A DNA stretch of 64,000 bases from Agromyces italicus DSM 16388 (GTDB taxonomy: Bacteria > Actinomycetota > Actinomycetes > Actinomycetales > Microbacteriaceae): positions 20,562-84,561 of the forward strand of contig NZ_ATXF01000001.1 of assembly GCF_000421545.1 (NCBI RefSeq). Reading direction: 5' to 3'. Below the pieces are notes generated by a model. It ran no database searches. It was not told the origin of the DNA and saw only the letters and a program-made list of their open reading frames with translations. Made by a program: the position numbers and the translations under genes. Positions 53,158 to 62,503 of this stretch are shown piece after piece (positions within the stretch are counted from its first letter, which is position 1; every line of letters begins with the position of its first letter).

Positions 53158-54890
53158 GCACCACGACCGCACCGGCTCGACCTCAGTCGAGCAGCCTGCC
53201 GTTCGGCGCCTCGAAGGTCGAACGCAAGGGCAACATCCTGGTGAAGTGGATCACGTCCACCGATCACAAGGTGATCGGGTACATGTACCTGATCACGGCG
53301 TTCATCTACTTCTGCATCGGCGGCGTGATGGCGCTGATCATCCGCGCCCAGCTGTTCGAGCCCGGCCTCGAACTCATCCAGACCCGCGAACAGTACAACC
53401 AGCTGTTCACCATGCACGGCACGATCATGCTGCTGATGTTCGCGACGCCGCTGTTCGCGGGCTTCGCGAACGTGCTGATGCCGCTGCAGATCGGCGCGCC
53501 CGACGTCGCGTTCCCGCGGCTGAACGCCTTCGCGTACTGGCTCTTCAACTTCGGTTCGCTCATGGCCGTCGCCGGCTTCTTCACGCCGCAGGGTGCGGCC
53601 TCGTTCGGATGGTTCGCGTACCAGCCGCTGGCCTCGACCACGTTCTCGCCGGGCGTCGGCGGAAATCTCTGGATGATCGGCCTCGGCCTCTCGGGCTTCG
53701 GCACGATCCTCGGTGCGGTGAACTTCATCACCACGATCATCACGATGCGCGCCCCCGGCATGACCATGTTCCGCATGCCGATCTTCACGTGGAACACGCT
53801 CGTCACCTCGATCCTCGTGCTGATGGCCTTCCCCGTCCTAGCGGCCGCGATGCTCGCCGCCGCCGCCGACCGCGTCTTCGGCGCGCACATCTACGACCCC
53901 GCCAACGGCGGCGTGATCCTGTGGCAGCACCTCTTCTGGTTCTTCGGCCACCCCGAGGTCTACATCATCGCGCTGCCGTTCTTCGGTATCGTCTCCGAGA
54001 TCTTCCCGGTCTTCAGCCGCAAGCCGATCTTCGGCTACAAGACCCTGATCTACGCGACGATCGCGATCGCGGCTCTGTCGGTCACCGTCTGGGCCCACCA
54101 CATGTACGTCACGGGATCGGTGCTGCTGCCCTTCTTCGCCCTGATGACGATGCTCATCGCCGTTCCGACCGGTGTGAAGATCTTCAACTGGATCGGCACG
54201 ATGTGGCGAGGTTCGATCACCTTCGAGACACCGCTGATCTGGTCGCTGGGCTTCCTCGTGACGTTCGTCTTCGGCGGTCTGACCGGTGTGATCCTGGCGT
54301 CGCCGCCGCTCGACTTCCACGTCTCCGACACCTACTTCGTCGTCGCGCACTTCCACTACGTGGTGTTCGGTACGGTCGTGTTCGCGATGTTCGCCGGCTT
54401 CTACTTCTGGTGGCCGAAGTGGACCGGCAAGATGCTCAACGAGACGCTCGGCAAGTGGCACTTCTGGCTGCTCTTCATCGGCTTCCACACGACCTTCCTC
54501 GTGCAGCACTGGCTGGGCGTCGTCGCCATGCCTCGCCGGTACTACTCGTACCTGCCTGAAGACAACATCACCTGGATGAACCAGCTGTCGACGATCGGTG
54601 CGGGCATCCTCGCGATCTCGCTGATCCCGTTCTTCCTGAACGTCTACATCACGGCTCGCCGCGCTCCCAAGGTCACGGTCAACGATCCGTGGGGCTACGG
54701 CGGCTCGCTCGAGTGGGCGACCAGCTGCCCGCCGCCGCGCCACAACTTCACGTCGATCCCGCGCATCCGCTCCGAGCGTCCCGCGTTCGACCTGAACCAC
54801 CCCGAGGCCGGCATTCCGGTCGGCATCGGCCCCGCGAAGGACGCCCCTGAGGCACCGACGTACGACGCCGCCACGGAGGAGATCAAGTAA
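53154..54890 (+). CDS. ctaD: Cytochrome c oxidase subunit I
   Basis: 578 residues from ATG 53154. Twelve-helix haem-copper oxidase core with haem a, haem a3 and Cu[15 protein letters not shown] (haem a His), [17 protein letters not shown] (CuB His and cross-linked Tyr), TVWAHHMYV (CuB His pair), HFHYVVFG (haem a3 and haem a His). Reduces O2 to water with proton pumping. Coupled to ctaC and ctaF by overlaps. Confidence 0.97.
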   Translation: MSTTTAPARPQSSSLPFGASKVERKGNILVKWITSTDHKVIGYMYLITAFIYFCIGGVMALIIRAQLFEPGLELIQTREQYNQLFTMHGTIMLLMFATPLFAGFANVLMPLQIGAPDVAFPRLNAFAYWLFNFGSLMAVAGFFTPQGAASFGWFAYQPLASTTFSPGVGGNLWMIGLGLSGFGTILGAVNFITTIITMRAPGMTMFRMPIFTWNTLVTSILVLMAFPVLAAAMLAAAADRVFGAHIYDPANGGVILWQHLFWFFGHPEVYIIALPFFGIVSEIFPVFSRKPIFGYKTLIYATIAIAALSVTVWAHHMYVTGSVLLPFFALMTMLIAVPTGVKIFNWIGTMWRGSITFETPLIWSLGFLVTFVFGGLTGVILASPPLDFHVSDTYFVVAHFHYVVFGTVVFAMFAGFYFWWPKWTGKMLNETLGKWHFWLLFIGFHTTFLVQHWLGVVAMPRRYYSYLPEDNITWMNQLSTIGAGILAISLIPFFLNVYITARRAPKVTVNDPWGYGGSLEWATSCPPPRHNFTSIPRIRSERPAFDLNHPEAGIPVGIGPAKDAPEAPTYDAATEEIK

Positions 54891-55321
54891 TGCGCGCCAA
54901 CGTCATCCTGTTCTGGATCCTCACGGTCTTCTTCGTGATCATGGCCGGCGTCTACACGGCGTGGAGCTGGGCCGACAACGCCTCGCGCGGGCTCGACCAC
55001 CCCGAGTGGGCGGGTACGGTCGCGATCAGCCTGACCGCGATCCTCTCGGGCTTCATCGCGTTCTACCTCGGTCGCGTGCACAAGGCTCAGGGCGCAGAAC
55101 TGCCCGAGGACCGTCTCGACGCCAACATCGACGACGGCGACGCCGAGCTCGGATTCTTCAGCCCGTGGAGCTGGTGGCCCATCATGCTCGCCGGCGCGGC
55201 GGCGCTCCTCTTCCTCGGCCTCGCGGTCGGGTTCTGGATCTCGTTCATCGCGGTCGGCATCGGTCTCATCAGCCTCGTCGGCTGGGTCTACGAGTACTAC
55301 CGCGGCAACTTCGCGCGCTGA
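54890..55321 (+). CDS. ctaF: Cytochrome c oxidase subunit IV, actinobacterial type
   Basis: 143 residues from ATG 54890, overlapping the ctaD stop by one base (TAATG). Four membrane helices: VILFWILTVFFVIMAGVY, GTVAISLTAILSGFIAFYLG, IMLAGAAALLFLGLAVGFW, and a last one ending GWVYEYYRGNFAR. This small subunit is specific to the actinobacterial aa3 oxidase. A terminator hairpin follows at once. Confidence 0.93.
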   Translation: MRANVILFWILTVFFVIMAGVYTAWSWADNASRGLDHPEWAGTVAISLTAILSGFIAFYLGRVHKAQGAELPEDRLDANIDDGDAELGFFSPWSWWPIMLAGAAALLFLGLAVGFWISFIAVGIGLISLVGWVYEYYRGNFAR

Positions 55322-55333
55322 CGTTCGTTCATC

Positions 55334-55367
55334 GAAGCCCCCGACGCCCATCGGTGTCGGGGGCTTC
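55334..55367. terminator. Terminator after the ctaCDF operon
   Basis: 12-bp perfect stem (55334-55345 with 55356-55367), 10-nt loop, between convergent genes. Confidence 0.85.
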
Positions 55368-55387
55368 GTCGTGCAGGCGAGCGGTCG

Positions 55388-56071
55388 TCATCGCCGTGCC
55401 CCGACGATGCACCAGACTCGATCCTGGTGTCGATAGCTCGCATGCAGCCCGTGCGCCGAGACGACGCCGACCATCGCGTCGGGGGAGTGGACGAATCCCC
55501 GATAGCCTCGCCCGAGGAGCCGCATCACGAGATTCACCCAGCCCGCAGCGGCCCGGCTCATCACACTTCTCGGTGGATGGCTGAAGACGAGCGCACTGGT
55601 CGCCAGATCCGCCGCGGCCGAGAGCAGGCGCTCGGCGTCGGGATAACAGCACACGACCCGGTGGAGCACGACGATGTCGGCAGGGCCCACGGCATTCGGG
55701 TGTTCGGCGATGTCGACGCCGACCGTCCTGGTCACTCGACCCGCCACACCCGCTTCGGCGAGCAGTCGGTGTGCGGTCTTCTCGTAGGCAGCGGACAACT
55801 CGAGGTTGACGGTGCTCGCGGCGCCGCGTTCGAGCAGGGCCAACTGCAACTCGCCGACCCCGCCGCCGATCTCGAGAACCCGTGCGCCTTCGACGCCGAC
55901 CTCGTCGACGAGGTAGGCGACGATGCGCCGCTCAGGAGCAGCCAGACCCCGTCGCGCGTAGTGGCGTGCGACCCGCCGTGCGAATCGCTCGTCGAAGACG
56001 GCGTCGTAGCGTTCGTCCCCGACACCGGTGCGCCTCGGCGCTGCGCCGCTCGCGCTGCAACAGTCGTCCAC
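55388..56071 (-). CDS. Class I SAM-dependent methyltransferase
   Basis: 227 residues from GTG 56071. Motif I is in GARVLEIGGGVGELQLALL, with an acidic end in STVNLELS and ADIVVLHRVVCCYPDAERLL. The N-terminus carries two adjacent cysteines (MDDCCSASG). The ending, with YRGFVHSPDAMVGVVSAHGL, is typical of small-molecule methyltransferases, but the substrate is unknown. It follows another methyltransferase gene (54 bp gap) and may be read with the qcr operon. Confidence 0.8.
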   Translation of the reverse strand: MDDCCSASGAAPRRTGVGDERYDAVFDERFARRVARHYARRGLAAPERRIVAYLVDEVGVEGARVLEIGGGVGELQLALLERGAASTVNLELSAAYEKTAHRLLAEAGVAGRVTRTVGVDIAEHPNAVGPADIVVLHRVVCCYPDAERLLSAAADLATSALVFSHPPRSVMSRAAAGWVNLVMRLLGRGYRGFVHSPDAMVGVVSAHGLHASYRHQDRVWCIVGARR

Positions 56072-56125
56072 GACGCAATTATGGAACCCGGGCGCCGTTC
56101 CCGCACGCCGGTCATGCCAGTCGTC

Positions 56126-57016
56126 TCAGGTGGGCGTCACGTGGGTGATGCTCAAGAGCTCGACCGAGACCGTGACGGGATCGAGCGGCTCGATGTTCAC
56201 GCGGGCGCCGGCCGCGTGGAGAGCGAGCGTCTCGACATGGTGCGCCGATGGGCCCATCTCGGCGAGTCGGAGTCGCGTCGCGGCATCCGACTGGAGGGAA
56301 TACTCGACCGCTGCGGTCGAATGCAGCGTCAATCCGGCGTCGCCGAGTTGCTCGATCAGTCGCGATGACTTGCCGCTGGGGATGTCGAGGACGAGGCCGT
56401 CACGGCGCAACTCCTGAAGGTGCCGCTCGGTCGGCACCACGCTGAGAATGCTTCCGCCGGGGCGGATCACGCGCGCGAACTCCTCGAGATTGCGCGGAGC
56501 GAACACGTTGAGGATGATGTCGACACTGTCGGTGCGAAGCGGAAGCGGGCGCCAGATGTCGAGCACGATGCCGGTCGCGTCGCCGAGCGCACGCAGGCTC
56601 GCGCGTACCGCATCCGGCGATCTGTCCGCGAGGAGGAACTGGAGCTCGGGGAGTGCTCGCGCGAGCTCTGCAGAGTAGTGCCCCGTGCCGCAGCCGAGGT
56701 CAGCGATACGCAACGAGGAGCCCGATCCACCGGGGAAGGGGGACCCGGGCGCGTCCTTCGCCACCGACCGCACGGCCTCGACGAGCGCATCCGAGATCGG
56801 AGCGTAGGCACCGCTGCCGAGGAGCTCGGCGCGGGCGCGCAGCATCTCGGGATCGTCGCCGATCGTGCGTGGCGCACCCGGGGGAAGCAGCGTGAGATAG
56901 CCGTGCTTCGAACGGTCGAATCGATGACCCGATCCGCATCCGAAGACGCGATCGTCGATGGGGGAGAGGTCGAGGAAACAGTTCGGGCACCGAAGCCAGG
57001 TCGAATCGATCGACAT
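56126..57016 (-). CDS. RlmA-type rRNA methyltransferase with zinc finger
   Basis: 296 residues from ATG 57016. N-terminal zinc finger: WLRCPNCFLDL, then VFGCGSGHRFDRSKHGYL. The SAM domain has IADLGCGTGHYSAELA and LLADRSPDAV, and later NVFAPRNLEEFARVIRPGG. This is the layout of RlmA (23S rRNA guanine-N1 methylation at 745 or 748); which position, and whether resistance to tylosin-like drugs follows, cannot be read. It lies 32 bp after qcrB on the same strand. Confidence 0.85.
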   Translation of the reverse strand: MSIDSTWLRCPNCFLDLSPIDDRVFGCGSGHRFDRSKHGYLTLLPPGAPRTIGDDPEMLRARAELLGSGAYAPISDALVEAVRSVAKDAPGSPFPGGSGSSLRIADLGCGTGHYSAELARALPELQFLLADRSPDAVRASLRALGDATGIVLDIWRPLPLRTDSVDIILNVFAPRNLEEFARVIRPGGSILSVVPTERHLQELRRDGLVLDIPSGKSSRLIEQLGDAGLTLHSTAAVEYSLQSDAATRLRLAEMGPSAHHVETLALHAAGARVNIEPLDPVTVSVELLSITHVTPT

Positions 57017-57048
57017 GGTTCGGTGCCCGGATCTGTCAGACGCGTGCG

Positions 57049-58656
57049 TCAGTGGTGGCCGTCGTGGCCGGCCTCGAGCTCGCCCTTCGTGACCGGCGCG
57101 ATGCGGTCCTCGAAGAACCAACGCGAGATCGCGGCGCGAAGGCGCTGACCGACGGTGATCTTGCCACGCGCGTTCGGACGGATCATGAGCGGCTCGTAGC
57201 TCTCGTAGCTCACCAGACGCCAGCGCTCGTACTCGTCGAGCGGCTGGTGCACCTCGATGAACTCACCACCCGGGAGCTTGACGATTCGACCCGACTCGTA
57301 GCCGTGCAGCACGATCTCACGGTCTTTCTTCTGCAGTGCGAGGCAGACGCGCTTCGTGATGAAGTACGCGACGAACGGGCCGATGATGACCGTGGCCTGG
57401 AGAGCGTGGATCACGCCCTCCATGGTCAGCCAGAAGTGGGTGGCGAGGATGTCGGAGCTCGCCGCGGCCCAGAGACCTGCGTAGAACGTGACTCCGGCGG
57501 CGCCGATCGCGGTACGCGTCGGAGCGTTGCGAGGGCGGTCGACGATGTGGTGTTCGCGCTTGTCGCCCTTCACCCACGCCTCGATGAACGGATAGATGAG
57601 CACCGTCACGATGAATCCGCCGAGCACGACGAGGGGCACGATGATGTTGAACGACCAGGTGCGGTCGAGCCACACGAACTCCCAACCCGGCGGGATCAGA
57701 CGCAGCGCGCCGTCGGCGAAGCCGATGTACCAGTCGGGCTGGGTACCTGCCGACACGGGCGACGGGTCGTAGGGACCGTAGTTCCAGATCGGGTTGATCG
57801 TGAACATCGACGCGATGAGCGCGAGCACACCGAAGACGATGAAGAAGAACCCACCGGCCTTGGCCGCGTAGATCGGGAGGATGGGCGGTCCGACCGCGTT
57901 CTGCTGGGTCTTGCCGGGGCCCGCGTACTGCGTGTGCTTGTGGACGACCACGAACACGAGGTGGAGGGCGACGAGCGCGACCACGAGTGCCGGGAGCAGC
58001 AGGATGTGCAGGGTGTAGAGACGACCCACGATCTGGGTGCCCGGGAACTCGCCGCCGAAGATGAGGAACGACGTCCACGTGCCGATCAGCGGGATGCCCT
58101 TGACCATGCCGTCGATGATGCGGAGGCCGTTGCCCGAGAGCAGGTCGTCGGGCAGCGAGTAGCCCGTGAAGCCCTCGGCCATCGCGAGGATGAAGAGGAT
58201 GAAGCCGATCACCCAGTTCAGCTCGCGCGGCTTGCGGAACGCACCCGTGAAGAAGATGCGCAGCATGTGCAGTCCGATGGCGGCGACGAACAGCAGCGCG
58301 CCCCAGTGGTGCATCTGGCGCACGAACAGGCCGCCGCGGATGTCGAAGGAGATGTCGAGGGTCGACGCCATCGCGACCGACATCTCGACGCCCTTGAGCG
58401 GCACGTACGAGCCGTCGTAGTGGACCTCGGCCATCGACGCCTGGAAGAAGAACGTCAGGAAGGTGCCCGAGATGAGCACCACGACGAAGGCGAAGAGCGC
58501 GACCTCACCGAGGAGGAAGGACCAGTGGTCGGGGAACGCCTTGCGACCGAGCTCCTTGACGAAGCCGGCGACACTCGTCCGTTCGTTGACGTAGACGGAG
58601 GCTGCCGCGGTGAACGACCGCTTCTGCGGCGCGGTGGCGGACGGTGCGGTGCTCAA
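57049..58656 (-). CDS. qcrB: Cytochrome b of the bc1 complex
   Basis: 535 residues from TTG 58656, overlapping the qcrA stop (TTGA). Eight-helix cytochrome b with the haem His pairs in MHHWGALLFVAAIGLHMLRIF and LYTLHILLLPALVVALVALHLVFV; the Qo PEWY-type motif reads PDWYIGFADG, the actinobacterial form. A C-terminal extension of about 100 residues (GEFIEVHQPLDEY to GHDGHH) is usual in this phylum. It oxidises menaquinol. Confidence 0.96.
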   Translation of the reverse strand: MSTAPSATAPQKRSFTAAASVYVNERTSVAGFVKELGRKAFPDHWSFLLGEVALFAFVVVLISGTFLTFFFQASMAEVHYDGSYVPLKGVEMSVAMASTLDISFDIRGGLFVRQMHHWGALLFVAAIGLHMLRIFFTGAFRKPRELNWVIGFILFILAMAEGFTGYSLPDDLLSGNGLRIIDGMVKGIPLIGTWTSFLIFGGEFPGTQIVGRLYTLHILLLPALVVALVALHLVFVVVHKHTQYAGPGKTQQNAVGPPILPIYAAKAGGFFFIVFGVLALIASMFTINPIWNYGPYDPSPVSAGTQPDWYIGFADGALRLIPPGWEFVWLDRTWSFNIIVPLVVLGGFIVTVLIYPFIEAWVKGDKREHHIVDRPRNAPTRTAIGAAGVTFYAGLWAAASSDILATHFWLTMEGVIHALQATVIIGPFVAYFITKRVCLALQKKDREIVLHGYESGRIVKLPGGEFIEVHQPLDEYERWRLVSYESYEPLMIRPNARGKITVGQRLRAAISRWFFEDRIAPVTKGELEAGHDGHH

Positions 58657-59729
58657 TGGCGCTCCCAGAAGCTCGGGCCGACGGGTTCGGTGAAGTCGCT
58701 CTGCGCGATGAGGTAGCCCTCGTCGTCGACGGCGATCGGCAGCTGCGGCAGGGGCCGCTTGGCCGGTCCGAAGATGACCTCGCAGTGGTTGGCCACATCG
58801 AACTGAGACTGGTGGCAGGGGCAGAGCAGGTGGTGCGTGTGCTGCTCGTACAGCGCGACCGGGCAACCGACGTGGGTGCAGATCTTGGAGTAGGCGACGA
58901 TGCCCTCGTACGACCAGCTTTCGCGATCGGGCAGTTCGTTGAGCTCCTCGGGGTTCAGGCGCATGAGCAGCACTGCCGCCTTCGCCTTCTCTTCGAGCCG
59001 GCCGTGCTCGAGTTCGGTCAGGCCCTCGGGGATCACGTGGAACGCACTGCCGATGGTGACGTCGGCGGCCTTGATCGGCGTGCCCGACGGGTCGAGCGCG
59101 AGGCGCGTGCCCTTCTTCCACATCGTGTGGCTGAGCAGCTCGACGGGGATCTGATCTTGCGGGGCGAATCCGCGGAACAGGACGACGGCCGGGAGCGGGA
59201 AGACCAGCAGCGCGCCGATGAGGCTGTTGCGGATCGCGGCACGACGGGTGAAGCCCGATTCGCGGTCGGCGTCGGCGAAGACCTTCGCGGCCGCCGCCTG
59301 CGTCTCGGGGGAGCCGCCGATCGGGTGGCGCTCGTCGGCGAGCTCGACGTCGGTCATGATCGACTTCGCCCAGTGCACGGCCCCGAAGCCGATGCCGAAC
59401 AGAGCCAGCGTCGCACCGAGGCCGATGAACATGTTGTTCAGCCGGACGTCCCCGACGTTGTTCGACTCCATCGGGAACAGCATGTAGGCCGCGATGGCCC
59501 AGACGCTGCCGAGGATCGACAAATAGAAGAGCGTGTAGACGGTGCGCTGCGCACGCTTCTCGCGCTTCGGGTCTTCGTCGGTGACGCGGGGCCGGTGCGG
59601 CGGGAATCCGGGGTTCTCGAACGTGTCAGCGGTGATGACCGCAGTACCCGGCGAGACGGCTGAATCGTGCGCGGCGTGCGACGAGTCGGCAGCGGCGATC
59701 TCCGCGCTGCTGTGGTCGTCCTGTGCCAT
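58653..59729 (-). CDS. qcrA: Rieske iron-sulfur subunit of the bc1 complex
   Basis: 358 residues from ATG 59729, with a gaaggagaacc ribosome site. Three N-terminal membrane helices (about 63-85, 100-120, 168-188), the actinobacterial form, then the Rieske domain with CTHVGC (Cys284, His286, Cys289) and CPCHQS (Cys303, Cys305, His306) binding the 2Fe-2S cluster and a disulfide. It moves electrons from menaquinol to the diheme QcrC. Overlaps qcrB by 4 nt. Confidence 0.97.
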   Translation of the reverse strand: MAQDDHSSAEIAAADSSHAAHDSAVSPGTAVITADTFENPGFPPHRPRVTDEDPKREKRAQRTVYTLFYLSILGSVWAIAAYMLFPMESNNVGDVRLNNMFIGLGATLALFGIGFGAVHWAKSIMTDVELADERHPIGGSPETQAAAAKVFADADRESGFTRRAAIRNSLIGALLVFPLPAVVLFRGFAPQDQIPVELLSHTMWKKGTRLALDPSGTPIKAADVTIGSAFHVIPEGLTELEHGRLEEKAKAAVLLMRLNPEELNELPDRESWSYEGIVAYSKICTHVGCPVALYEQHTHHLLCPCHQSQFDVANHCEVIFGPAKRPLPQLPIAVDDEGYLIAQSDFTEPVGPSFWERH

Positions 59730-59766
59730 GGTTCTCCTTCGTAGCTTCTTCAGTGCCGGGCGTGCG

Positions 59767-60561
59767 CTAGTTGGACTTCGCCGTGATCCACACGGTGATC
59801 GCGACGATCGCGCCGAGACCGAAGATCCAGATGAACAGGCCCTCCGCGACCGGGCCGAGCGAGCCGAGCTCGAATCCGCCAGGAGAACGGTTGTCCTGGA
59901 CGTACTTGAGGTACGTGATGACGTCGCGCTTGTCTTCGGGGGAGATGTTCAGGTCGTTGAACACCGGCATGTTCTGCGGGCCCGTGACCATGGCTTCGTA
60001 GATGTGCACGCCCGAGACATCCGTGAGCGGGGGAGCGAACTTGCCTTCGGTCAGCGCGCCGCCGGCGCCGGCGACGTTGTGGCACATCGCGCAGTTGATG
60101 CGGAAGAGCTCGGCACCGTTGGCGGCGTCGCCGCCGCCGTTGACGAGGTGGTCGCTCGGGATCTCGGGGCCCGGGCCGAGCGAGGCGACGAAGTAGGCGA
60201 GCTGCTTCACCTGCTCATCGGTGAACTGGACGGGCTTCTGCTGTGCCTGCGGGCCCTGCATCTGCATCGGCATGCGGCCGGTACCGACCTGGAAATCGAC
60301 CGAGGCGGCGCCGACGCCGATGAGGCTCGGCCCGTTGTCGGTGCCCTGGGCCTCGAGGCCGTGGCAGGTCGCGCAGTTCGCCTGGAAGAGCTTCTTGCCC
60401 TCTTCGATGGTCTGCTGCGAGTTCGGGTCGACTTCGGCCTGGGCGACGGTGCCGGTGCTGAGCGCTGCGTAGGCGCCGCCGGTGAAGACGAGACCGAGCG
60501 CGAGGAGCGCGGCGGTGGCGAGCGGGTGCCGGCGTCCGGCGCGTCGCTTCGAGCGAGTCAT
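59767..60561 (-). CDS. qcrC: Diheme cytochrome c subunit of the bc1 complex
   Basis: 264 residues from ATG 60561, chosen because aggaag lies about 6 nt before it; ATG 60585 is the alternative. A signal helix (about 14-32), then two haem c sites, CATCH (Cys63-His67) and CAMCH (Cys157-His161), and a C-terminal membrane helix (about 237-258). It replaces soluble cytochrome c by passing electrons directly to CtaC within the supercomplex. The gap to ctaE is 49 bp. Confidence 0.96.
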   Translation of the reverse strand: MTRSKRRAGRRHPLATAALLALGLVFTGGAYAALSTGTVAQAEVDPNSQQTIEEGKKLFQANCATCHGLEAQGTDNGPSLIGVGAASVDFQVGTGRMPMQMQGPQAQQKPVQFTDEQVKQLAYFVASLGPGPEIPSDHLVNGGGDAANGAELFRINCAMCHNVAGAGGALTEGKFAPPLTDVSGVHIYEAMVTGPQNMPVFNDLNISPEDKRDVITYLKYVQDNRSPGGFELGSLGPVAEGLFIWIFGLGAIVAITVWITAKSN

Positions 60562-60610
60562 GTGGTTCTTCCTGTTCACGGGCATGAGGGCTGACGCTTC
60601 TCGGGGCGGC

Positions 60611-61246
60611 TTACTTCAGTACGTAGATGACGAGGAAGAGACCGATCCAGACGACGTCGACGAAGTGCCAGTAGTACGAGACGACGATCGCGCTCGTGGC
60701 CTCGCGGTGACCGAAGTTCTTGACCGCGAACACGCGGCCGATGATGAGCAGGAACGCGATGAGGCCGCCGGTGACGTGGAGGCCGTGGAAGCCGGTCGTC
60801 AGGTAGAACGCGGAGCCGTAGGCGTTGGAGTCGATCGCGATGCCCTCGGAGACGAGGGTGGCGTACTCCCAAACCTGGCCGGCGACGAAGATCGAGCCCA
60901 TCGCGAAGGTGAGGAAGAACCACTCGACCATGCCCCACTTCGCCACGTTGTACCACGCGCCGGTTGCGTACGGCTGCATGCGCTCCGCCGCGAAGACGCC
61001 GAACTGGCAGGTGAACGACGAGAGCACGAGGATGATCGTGTTCGTCAGCGAGAACGGGAAGTTGAGTCGATCGGCCTCGAACGCCCAGAGCTCGGGCGAG
61101 GTCGACCGCAACGTGAAGTAGATCGCGAAGAGGCCGGCGAAGAACATGACCTCGCTGCCCAGCCAGACGATCGTTCCCACCGCTACGGTGTTCGGTCGAT
61201 TGATCACGGGCGCGCTCGCCTGATAAGTGATTGAGGTGCTCGTCAC
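60611..61246 (-). CDS. ctaE: Cytochrome c oxidase subunit III
   Basis: 211 residues from GTG 61246; a CATAAT box 6 nt before it suggests leaderless transcription. Five membrane helices with [39 protein letters not shown] and [15 protein letters not shown], the family signatures. Here it heads the ctaE-qcrCAB operon, as in mycobacteria, apart from the other oxidase genes. Divergent from trpD. Confidence 0.95.
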   Translation of the reverse strand: MTSTSITYQASAPVINRPNTVAVGTIVWLGSEVMFFAGLFAIYFTLRSTSPELWAFEADRLNFPFSLTNTIILVLSSFTCQFGVFAAERMQPYATGAWYNVAKWGMVEWFFLTFAMGSIFVAGQVWEYATLVSEGIAIDSNAYGSAFYLTTGFHGLHVTGGLIAFLLIIGRVFAVKNFGHREATSAIVVSYYWHFVDVVWIGLFLVIYVLK

Positions 61247-61252
61247 CCTCCC

Positions 61253-61258
61253 ATTATG
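61253..61258 (-). promoter_or_regulatory. -10 box of ctaE (leaderless layout)
   Basis: CATAAT on the minus strand, 6 nt before GTG 61246. Confidence 0.5.
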
Positions 61259-61372
61259 GCCGAAATCAGGCCTGAGTTTTCGTCATCCGCCTGGACCGTG
61301 TCGGCCGAGACGGGTAAGGGAACCCTAAGTCGCGCTGTGGGAAGCCCGGGAATACGCCGTGAATCGGGCGGA

Positions 61373-61378
61373 TAGGAT
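61373..61378 (+). promoter_or_regulatory. -10 box of trpD (leaderless layout)
   Basis: TAGGAT, 6 nt before ATG 61385. Confidence 0.6.
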
Positions 61379-61384
61379 CGGCAC

Positions 61385-62437
61385 ATGCCCGATCACCAGA
61401 ATTGGCCCGACGTCCTGAACTCCCTTCTACAGGGGGTAGATCTCAGCGTTTCGGATGCCGCGTGGTGCATGGAACAGGTGATGACGGGCGCCGCGACCGA
61501 GGCGCAACTCGCGGCGTTCCTCGTCGCGCTCCGCATCAAGGGGGAGACGGTCGACGAGATCGTGGGCTTCCGCGACGCCGTGCTGGAACACGCCGTTCCG
61601 CTCGCGGCTGACCCCATGGCGCTCGACATCGTGGGCACCGGCGGCGATCGCTTCGGCACGGTGAACGTCTCGACCATGGCGTCGATCGTCGCCGCGGCCG
61701 CCGGCGTACCCGTGATCAAGCACGGCAACCGTGCGGCGAGCTCGGCGTCGGGTTCCTCCGACGTGCTTGCCGCGCTCGGGCTCGACCTCGCCCTGCCCGC
61801 CGAGCGCGTGACGAAGGTGCTCGACGAGGCGGGCATCACGTTCGCCTACGCCGCGGCGTTCCACCCCGGATTCCGCCATGCCGGTGCCGTGCGCGCCCAG
61901 CTCGGCGTTCCCACCGTCTTCAACTTCCTCGGTCCGCTCTGCAATCCTGCCCGGCCCGAAGCCTCGGCGGTCGGCGTCGCCCAGCTCGATCGGGTACCGC
62001 TCATCGTCGGCGTGTTCCAGACGCGCGGCGCCACCGCGCTCGTCTTCCGTGGCGACGACGGGCTCGATGAACTCACCACCACCGGGCACAGCCACATGTG
62101 GGAGGTCTCGGGCGGCACGGTGAAGGAGCACGACCTCGATCCGCGCGACCTCGGAATCCCGCGGGCGAGCATCGACGCGCTCACGGGCGGCGACGCCACG
62201 CACAACGCCGCGATCGTGCACGAGGTACTCGCGGGCGCGCGCGGCGCCGTCCGCGACATCGTGGTCCTGAACGCGGCCGCCGGCCTCGTCTCGTTCGAGC
62301 TCGCGAAGGACCCGGCCCAGTTCCAGCGCCCGATCCTCGATCGCTTCCGTGACAAGATGGCGATCGCCGAGGAGACCATCGATCGGGGCGCCGCCGCCGC
62401 GAAACTCGACGAGTGGATCGCGGCGACCAAGCGCTGA
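61385..62437 (+). CDS. trpD: Anthranilate phosphoribosyltransferase
   Basis: 350 residues from ATG 61385 with a TAGGAT box 6 nt before. Second step of tryptophan synthesis, joining anthranilate and PRPP. The PRPP site is in DIVGTGGDRFGTVNVST, and KHGNRAASSASGSSDVL, HPGFRHAGAVRAQLG and FNFLGPLCNPARP are conserved. It is away from other trp genes; trpD next to ctaE is also the mycobacterial order. Convergent with glpK over a hairpin. Confidence 0.95.
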   Translation: MPDHQNWPDVLNSLLQGVDLSVSDAAWCMEQVMTGAATEAQLAAFLVALRIKGETVDEIVGFRDAVLEHAVPLAADPMALDIVGTGGDRFGTVNVSTMASIVAAAAGVPVIKHGNRAASSASGSSDVLAALGLDLALPAERVTKVLDEAGITFAYAAAFHPGFRHAGAVRAQLGVPTVFNFLGPLCNPARPEASAVGVAQLDRVPLIVGVFQTRGATALVFRGDDGLDELTTTGHSHMWEVSGGTVKEHDLDPRDLGIPRASIDALTGGDATHNAAIVHEVLAGARGAVRDIVVLNAAAGLVSFELAKDPAQFQRPILDRFRDKMAIAEETIDRGAAAAKLDEWIAATKR

Positions 62438-62457
62438 TCCCGTGTTGAACGACGATG

Positions 62458-62484
62458 CGGGCCCCGTGGCATCCACGAGGCCCG
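62458..62484. terminator. Hairpin between trpD and glpK
   Basis: Outer arms CGGGCC/GGCCCG (62458-62463 with 62479-62484) and an inner CGTGG/CCACG stem around GGCATCC. Between convergent genes. Confidence 0.65.
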
Positions 62485-62503
62485 TGCTTCGTCGCCGACG
62501 TCG

